7,959 bases of DNA from JAAZMX01 sp035388025 (GTDB lineage: Bacteria; Patescibacteriota; Patescibacteriia; UBA2196; GWA2-42-15), in the NCBI GenBank assembly GCA_035388025.1, contig DAOOPA010000041.1, positions 1-7,959 on the forward strand, given 5' to 3'. The notes beneath the pieces were generated by a model. It saw only the letters and a program-made list of their open reading frames with translations. It did not search any database and was not told the origin of the DNA. Every line of letters begins with the position of its first letter. The stretch's first letter is position 1. Made by a program: the position numbers and the translations under genes. Of the stretch, positions 1-6,100 are shown in pieces.

Positions 1-8
1 CCAGAAAG

Positions 9-2564
9 TTGCGTTCCCTTATTAATACTTTGGTGTTGCTTTTTGGAGTTACCGGCGGTGGATTTTTATTTTATTTTATTTATGAATTGGATAAAATGGG
101 CTGGTGGTGGAGGACATTCTTCTATGCGCGCAATGAATATACTTTTATTTTTTGGGTAGCACTTTGGGCTGATTTTTATTTGGTTTATCGGATTAATCGG
201 GAATCAAAGAGCCGTTTTTCTTTAAAAAATAAATCTTTTTGGCGGCGGTTGGCGGGCGAATCAAGTGAGAATCAGAATTTTGATTGGAGTCTTCTCGAAA
301 AAGCCAGAAAGAAAGAGATTTTTGGGAGTTTTGATCCGCGCAGCCGAGCGGCGACCGAAGAGGCATGGCTTTTGGCTGAAAAGTTGGCACATCCCAATTG
401 GGAAAATATACATCTTTTGGCCAGTTTTTTGGCTAATACGCAGGCTAATTTGGTTTTTGCCAGATTGTCGGTAGATTATCAAAAATTGATTGAAAAAATT
501 AAACATGGTTTAAATAAGATTATGGGTGAAGGCAAAAGAGTAATAACTTCCGGGGAGGTTAGAACGACTATGCTCTTAGCTTTTTATTCAGCTTGCACAA
601 AAAAGAAGAAGCAGGTGGGTGCGACGGATATTCTTTGGGCGATTACTAAGCAAGAAGGTTTGGCCCGTGAAATTTTGTATGATTTGGAAATTAGCGATGT
701 AGAAATAGAACATGCGGTGGCTTGGGTTGATTTGCAGAGTTATTTGATTAAGCGTTGGCACCAGTTTCGTTATTTATCTCGTCTAAAGCCCAAAAATGCT
801 ATGAATCGAGCTTATACGGCCGTGGCTACGCCTCATCTGGATAGTATTTCCCGCGATATGACCTTATGGGCCAGGGCTGGGGCTTATGCCCCATGTATTG
901 GCAGAGAGAGCGAAATGGCTGAGATTTTTCGGATTATGGAAGTGGATAAGACCGGAGCGCTTTTGGTTGGTTATCAGGGCGTGGGCAAAGGCAGTATTTT
1001 GGAAGGTATCGCGGAATTGATGGTTCAAGAGGAAGTGCCGGATGTACTCAAGGACAAGAGGCTGGTATCTTTGTCTGTGTCCGGCTTGATCGCTGGCGCC
1101 GGACAATTTGGCGGGATGGAAGCCAATGTTTTGTCGGTTATGCGAGAGATTGGCAAGGCGAGAAATATCGTTTTGGTAGTAGAAGATATACATCATTTGG
1201 TCGGAGTGGCGACTGGCGGAGACAGTATGGATTTGGCCGAGGTTTTTGCTGAGCAGATGCAGGCCTATAATTTTTTGGTGATTGCCACCACTACGCCTGA
1301 AGCTTTTAAGAATAAAATAGAAAATTCTAGTTTACCTAAAGTAATGCAAAAGGTGCCTGTTAATGAGCCAAGCAAGGATGAGGTGATTCGTATTTTGGAA
1401 GCAAGGGCTTTGCAATTGGAGGCTGAACAGGGGGTTTATTTTTCTTATCAGTCGCTAGAAGCGGCGGCGAAGATGGCTGGGCGATATTTACATGATGAGT
1501 ATTTGCCGGCCAAGGCTATTAAGCTTTTGGAAGAGGCGACGCTGATGGCCAAAAATAAGCGGGGAATAAAAACTGTCGTGGGAGCTGATGACGTAGCGAC
1601 GATAATTGCCGAATTGACCAATATACCGGTGACTAAAGTGACTATGGAGGAAAGTAAAAAACTTCTCACCTTGGAACAGGAAATGCAGGAGAGAATTGTC
1701 GGACAAAACGAGGCTTTGGCTATGATCGGCGGAGCCTTGCGTCGAGCGCGAACTGAATTGCGAGGAAAGAATCGACCAATCGCTTCATTTTTATTTTTGG
1801 GTCCAACCGGGGTTGGTAAAACACAGGTGACTAAGACCTTGGCAGAGATTTATTTTGGGTCAGAAAAGAATATGGTGCGTCTGGATATGTCTGAATATCA
1901 GGCGAGCGATGCTTTGGCCAGGATGATTGGCGATACAGTGACGGGAAAGGGCGGATATCTGACGGACAGAATAAGAAAGCGGCCATTCAGTTTGGTTCTT
2001 TTGGATGAGATAGAAAAGGCTGATGCGGAAATCTTGGATTTGATTTTACAGGTTTTGGATGACGGGAGGTTGACTGATGCCCATGGTAAGACAGTTGATT
2101 TTTCCAATACAATTATTATCGGGACATCTAATGCCGGGACGGAGTTTATTCAGGAGAGTATAAGAGGCGGAAAAGACATGACGGCAACCAAGGAAATGCT
2201 AATAGAGAGTTATTTAAAAAAATATTTTCGGCCAGAATTTATCAATCGCTTTGACGGAATCGTGGTTTTTTCTCCCCTTAGCCCTGATGATGTGGCAGAA
2301 ATTGCCAGGATATTTTTAAACCAGTTGGCAGAACGTTTGGAAGAGAAGGGGATTGGTTTCGGCTTTGAAGAGGGGGCTTTAATTGAACTGGCTAGATTGG
2401 GATTTGATCCAACTATGGGAGCCAGACCTTTGCGCAGAGTGGTTCAGGACAAGATTGAAGATGCTCTGGCTAGGTTGCTTTTGCAGGGCAATCTTGAGAG
2501 AAGAGATAAGATAATCTTGCGTGACAATTTAGATTTGGACATAGAAAAAGCTGAGCAACTCTAG
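9..2564 (+). CDS. Membrane-anchored Clp-family AAA+ ATPase (ClpA/ClpC-like), divergent paralogue; 5' end may be cut
   Basis: Double-AAA+ protein of the Clp/Hsp100 family, whose members unfold proteins as hexameric rings. Two hydrophobic segments (about residues 4-26 and 44-62) should anchor it in the membrane. A Clp-N-like helical domain follows (about 95-250). ATPase module 1 starts at IGRE (about 299) with a Walker A-like GYQGVGKGS at 321-329, VVEDIHHLVG at 390-399 and a C-terminal small domain to about 540. Module 2 starts at the IVGQNEA motif and has GPTGVGKT at 598-605, LLDEIEKA at 664-671, sensor-1 N708, arginine finger R747 in FINRFD, and sensor-2 GARPLRR at 804-810. No coiled-coil M-domain separates the modules, as in ClpA. 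Module 1 lacks several catalytic residues and module 2 lacks the usual GYVG pore loop. No ClpP-docking tripeptide is seen at the usual place. The TTG at 9 is the first usable start, but the frame is open to the window edge, so the true start may lie upstream. A terminator follows the stop. Confidence 0.93.
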   Translation: MRSLINTLVLLFGVTGGGFLFYFIYELDKMGWWWRTFFYARNEYTFIFWVALWADFYLVYRINRESKSRFSLKNKSFWRRLAGESSENQNFDWSLLEKARKKEIFGSFDPRSRAATEEAWLLAEKLAHPNWENIHLLASFLANTQANLVFARLSVDYQKLIEKIKHGLNKIMGEGKRVITSGEVRTTMLLAFYSACTKKKKQVGATDILWAITKQEGLAREILYDLEISDVEIEHAVAWVDLQSYLIKRWHQFRYLSRLKPKNAMNRAYTAVATPHLDSISRDMTLWARAGAYAPCIGRESEMAEIFRIMEVDKTGALLVGYQGVGKGSILEGIAELMVQEEVPDVLKDKRLVSLSVSGLIAGAGQFGGMEANVLSVMREIGKARNIVLVVEDIHHLVGVATGGDSMDLAEVFAEQMQAYNFLVIATTTPEAFKNKIENSSLPKVMQKVPVNEPSKDEVIRILEARALQLEAEQGVYFSYQSLEAAAKMAGRYLHDEYLPAKAIKLLEEATLMAKNKRGIKTVVGADDVATIIAELTNIPVTKVTMEESKKLLTLEQEMQERIVGQNEALAMIGGALRRARTELRGKNRPIASFLFLGPTGVGKTQVTKTLAEIYFGSEKNMVRLDMSEYQASDALARMIGDTVTGKGGYLTDRIRKRPFSLVLLDEIEKADAEILDLILQVLDDGRLTDAHGKTVDFSNTIIIGTSNAGTEFIQESIRGGKDMTATKEMLIESYLKKYFRPEFINRFDGIVVFSPLSPDDVAEIARIFLNQLAERLEEKGIGFGFEEGALIELARLGFDPTMGARPLRRVVQDKIEDALARLLLQGNLERRDKIILRDNLDLDIEKAEQL

Positions 2565-2594
2565 CTTGGATGCCCAAAAAGTTATTGATGCAAT

Positions 2595-2626
2595 AAAATG
2601 CCTAGTTAATAGGGCATTTTTTATTT
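2595..2626 (+). terminator. Rho-independent terminator of the Clp-like gene
   Basis: A perfect 8-bp stem, AAAATGCC (2595-2602) with GGCATTTT (2613-2620), encloses a 10-base loop and runs directly into a T-rich tail. It lies 30 bases after the TAG stop at 2562-2564. The A-run on the 5' side gives a T-run on the other strand, so it could work in both directions, although no convergent gene is present. It separates the Clp-like gene from the surface-protein gene. Confidence 0.8.
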
Positions 2627-2634
2627 AAATAGAA

Positions 2635-2662
2635 AAAATGTCAACGATGTTGTGGACATTTT
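2635..2662. other. Second hairpin, possible tandem terminator
   Basis: AAAATGTC (2635-2642) pairs perfectly with GACATTTT (2655-2662). Inside it, AAC and GTT can add three pairs around a GAT loop, leaving a GTG bulge. It lies just 3' of the first terminator. On the plus strand it is followed by ATTTTATT; on the minus strand by a run of six T. It may be a back-up terminator or a bidirectional insulator. The pairing is clear but the function is inferred. Confidence 0.5.
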
Positions 2663-2796
2663 ATTTTATTGAATTAATAATAATTTTTTTTCTTTATATT
2701 GGCCAAAAAATGAGTTATTTATGATATTTTTTATTAATATTATTTATTGCTAATTTTAGCCATTAAATTTTTATATTATTATTACTATTTTTGGTA
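2663..2796. other. Extremely AT-rich intergenic stretch, no gene seen
   Basis: Only 15 of the 130 bases from 2661 to 2790 are G or C, far below the flanking genes. No open frame of useful length, RNA gene or clear repeat is visible. It lies directly upstream of the predicted promoter, where AT-rich DNA may act as an UP-like element or an easily melted or bent region. That role is an inference. Confidence 0.6.
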
Positions 2797-2825
2797 TTGA
2801 CAATTATTTGTATTTATGTTAATAT
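2797..2825 (+). promoter_or_regulatory. Sigma70-type promoter with extended -10, for the DUF11 surface protein
   Basis: A perfect -35 box TTGACA (2797-2802) is followed after 17 bases by TAATAT (2820-2825), a four-of-six match to TATAAT. The bases just before it, TGt (2817-2819), give the exact spacing of an extended -10 element. Transcription would start near 2832, leaving a leader of about 228 bases before the ATG at 3060. It follows the terminator of the upstream gene, which supports an independent transcription unit. Confidence 0.72.
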
Positions 2826-2831
2826 GTCTAG

Positions 2832-3059
2832 AATAAAATAAAAAGAAAAATGGTTGTAAATTAAGCTTAAATGGCAACAAAATTGTTTGTGTTCAAAAAA
2901 AGGGGGGATTTTAAAAATAACAAACAAAAATCAACACATAAAGTTTTCAGATTTGCGAATTTTTAGTTATAAAAACAAAAATTTAATACCAAAAGAAACA
3001 TAAAAACGCTTTTTTATCAAGACGTTTTTTTGTTTTTATTAGTAATTTATTAAACTTAT
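2832..3059 (+). promoter_or_regulatory. Predicted long 5' leader of the surface-protein gene
   Basis: This is the stretch between the predicted transcription start and the ATG. It contains a 10-base palindrome TTAAGCTTAA (2861-2870), a G-run (2902-2907) not followed by a usable start codon, an A-rich tract AAAAACAAAAA (2971-2981), and a terminator-like hairpin (3002-3029). It matches no riboswitch class that I recognise. A leader this long, ending in a hairpin with a T-tract, suggests post-initiation control, but no ligand or regulator can be named. Confidence 0.45.
3002..3037 (+). terminator. Terminator-like hairpin in the leader (possible attenuator)
   Basis: AAAAACG-CTT (3002-3011) pairs with AAG-a-CGTTTTT (3019-3029), giving ten pairs with one bulged A (3022) and a 7-base loop. 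A T-rich tail (TTGTTTTT) follows. It ends only about 22 bases before the ATG at 3060 and lies downstream of the only strong promoter seen, so transcription of the gene must read through it. The tract TTTTTGTTTTT (3027-3037) is an exact complement of AAAAACAAAAA (2971-2981), so an alternative fold is possible. Confidence 0.45.
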
Positions 3060-3091
3060 ATGTTGAAAAATTTAAGAAGATTTTTCAACGT
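3060..3091 (+). promoter_or_regulatory. Hairpin enclosing the start codon
   Basis: GTTGAAAAAT (3062-3071) and ATTTTTCAAC (3080-3089) form a perfect 10-bp stem around an 8-base loop. One U-G and one A-U pair extend it outward, so all three bases of the ATG (3060-3062) are paired with 3089-3091. No Shine-Dalgarno sequence precedes the ATG. In the mRNA the start codon would be hidden until the AU-rich stem opens, which points to translational control. Confidence 0.5.
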
Positions 3092-3173
3092 TAAGTGGCA
3101 AAATATAGTTGCGCTTTTGATCGGAATGATAGCGATGCTCAGCATGGTTTCATTCGCAACACCAGTGATAGCG
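3060..3173 (+). other. Signal peptide of the surface protein
   Basis: Residues 1-38 have a basic start (K3, R6, R7, K12), a hydrophobic core from I16 to about A33, and a small-residue site V36-I37-A38 followed by Thr-Ser. This fits Sec export with cleavage by signal peptidase I. No lipobox cysteine is present. The hydrophobic core is rich in Met. Confidence 0.8.
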
Positions 3174-6100
3174 ACAAGCGACACGCTAAGTGAGGTTTCG
3201 GTCCAAATGGCTAACAGCGAAGTGTTCGTTGTACAGCAATATTGGGGACCGCACCAAAATAATCCTAGCGGGTACCCTTCAAGCGTGTTGGCTGGAACTG
3301 TTAGTTTGGCATCTGGTCAGGGAGGCCGATATAGAATAATGGCCACCACCCTATACAATAGCGATAACGCTCAATACCAATTGGATGAGAGTTATTATCT
3401 AAGTGTAAATGGCCAAAACGGTAGTGCCGTTTTGGATAATGGGGTGAATCCTGGGACCGAAGTTCGTGATGCTGGTGTTTTTAATTTTAATGAAGGCCTT
3501 AATAAAATTTATTTAAATCATTATTCTTTGGTATATGGCGATGAGTCCTATTGGACGTCAAAAAGATCGCCGAGCGGGCAAATGATGGGCCAAAGCGTAT
3601 ATATAATTGCTCTAACGTTGATACCGGTAGACACAGTACCGGAATATCAGTTGACGATAAACAAAACCGCTCCAAGCGAGATTCGTTTGGGCGAAAAGAT
3701 GACTTATAATATCAACTGGTCAATAACTGGTAATTCAGTCGCCAATAATGTAGTGGTGACCGATACTTTGCCAGAAGAAGTCAGTTTGGTTTCGGCATCC
3801 GGGGATTATACCCAGAATGGGAATCAAATTATTTGGGATTTGGGTGATATTCAGACCAATGCGGCTGGTTCAATGACGATAACCGTGGCAGTCAACAAAA
3901 AGCCGTTGATCGGAGATTTGATTAAAAATAAAGTGGTAATCGCAAGCACCGATAAAAACAGTGAGGCAATTGCCGAAACGAGAATAATTTATTCTGATTT
4001 GCTCATTGATAAAATTGCTCCAGCTGAAGCCCGGAGCGGAGAGGAGATCGTGTACACGCTCAAGTGGAAAGTGACTGGCAACACGACATTAAATAATGTA
4101 ATTTTGTCCGATGCTTTGCCGGCGGAAGTCAGTTTTGTTTCCGCCAGCGATACGTATGTTTATAATTCGACGAATAAGACAATTACTTGGAGCCTTGGCG
4201 ATATAAAGCCAGAAGCTAGCGGTTACAAAACTATTAAAGTAAAGACAGCTAGCGGTCTTCCAGTAGGAACTCAGATATATAATACGGCCGATATCGTCAG
4301 CGGTACGAAACATAAAAATGATACCGAGGTGACCAAAATAGTCGCCGTTCCCTCTTACGATGTCAACATAACAAAATTCGTAGACAAAACCACAGCCAAG
4401 GTAGGTGACAGCCTAACCTATACCCTTAATTGGAGCGTGACCGGCAATATGGTAGCGCCGAACGTGGTGATAACCGATACCTTGCCTCAAGAGGTCAGCT
4501 TGGTTTCAGCCAGTGATAATTACACCATTGATGGCCAAGTATTGACTTGGGAATTGGGTGATTTACAGGCCAACGTCAGTGGTTCAAAGACAATCACTGT
4601 CAAAATCAATAGTTTACCAACGACCGGGAATAAGGTTATTAACACAACGGAAATTCACAGTGGTGACAAAAACAAAACAGCCACAGTGGAAACATTGGTG
4701 GAAGAATTCAACCTTTTTATTGACAAGATCGCTCCGGCCCAAGTTCATGCCGGGGACGAGATGACCTATACTTTGAATTGGCGGGTAACTGGCAACAAAA
4801 CCGCTTTAAACACCATTATCACCGATACATTGCCGAGCCAGGTGACTTTTGTATCAGCAACCGGCAACTATTTGCAGGTTGGTCAGAAGTTGACCTGGAA
4901 CTTAGGCAATATTACTCCGGAAGCTTATGGTTCAATTGACGTAGTGGTGAAGGTGAATAATGACGTGCCAGCTGGGACAAACATCTACAATACGGCAGTG
5001 ATAACAAGCGCTTGCAAATCCGTGAAAGACACGGAAGTAACCAAGGTTATTGCTGTACCTTTCTATGATGTTGATATTGTGAAAACAGTGGATAAAACCA
5101 CAGCCAATGTCGGTGATAATTTAACCTATACCCTTAATTGGAGCGTGACCGGCAATATGGTAGCGCCGAACGTGGTGATAACCGATACCTTGCCTCAAGA
5201 GGTCAGCTTGGTTTCAGCGACAGATGGGTATATTGAAAATGTCCAAACCTTAACCTGGAATTTAGGCGATCTAACTCCTAATGCTACCGGTTCCATGACA
5301 ATCACTGTCAAAATCAACAGTTTGCCAGAGACCGGAGACAAAATCATCAATAATACCGTGATTACCAGCGGTAGCAAGTACGCTGAGGCCAGCGCAGAAA
5401 CAGTGGTGGCCGTGCGACCTACGTTTGATTTATCTATTGATAAAACAGCCCCAGCCGCGGCATATCCCGGTGACGAGATGACTTATAAAATTGATTGGTC
5501 GGTTAGCGGTAATGCTTTGGCAAGCAACGTGGTGATTACTGAAAACATGCCAGCCGGAGTTAGTTTATTGGAAGTCAAGGGGGTTAATGGCTCGTATAGT
5601 TCAATAGGAAATACTTATATTTTCGCCTTGGGTGATAAGATGCCGGAAGCGACTGGAACACTTGAACTCATAGTGAAAGTCAGTAATTCGGCAGTAGGGG
5701 GTGATGTTTTGACCAATAATGTCAAAATTGAAAGTGGCGACAAGAGCGCCGAGGCCAGTGCCTCAACTACGGTGCTTGGTCGTCATGACTATGTGGTGGC
5801 GATAGAGAAGAGCGCGCCCGTAGAAGTGCAGGCCGGTGATAATATAAATTATAGTATTAGCTGGTCAGTAACGGGCAACATGCTTGCTCCGGATGTCGTC
5901 GTGACTGATACTTTACCTGAGAACGTAAGTTTTGTGTCGGCCAGCGGAGATTATAATTACAGCACCAGCACCAGAGAGCTGATTTGGAATCTTGGTTCAT
6001 TACAAGCCAACGCTACTGGAACGATGCAAATAGTCGTGGCAACAGCCGCTGGAGCCAGTGATGGAGAACAGGTTGTTAATAACGTGATGATTGTGAGTGG

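Noticed and set aside
2352..2360. Ile-Gly-Phe at residues 782-784 as a ClpP-docking tripeptide
   Set aside because: It lies in the C-terminal small domain, where family members have a beta strand, not in the loop before the arginine finger that contacts ClpP.
2901..2908. AGGGGGGA as a Shine-Dalgarno site
   Set aside because: No ATG, GTG or TTG start follows at a usable distance, and the real gene starts more than 150 bases further on.
2871..2966. A 31-codon ATG frame in the leader, rich in Lys, as a possible leader peptide
   Set aside because: No ribosome-binding site precedes it, the composition simply reflects A-rich DNA, and nothing recognisable is encoded.
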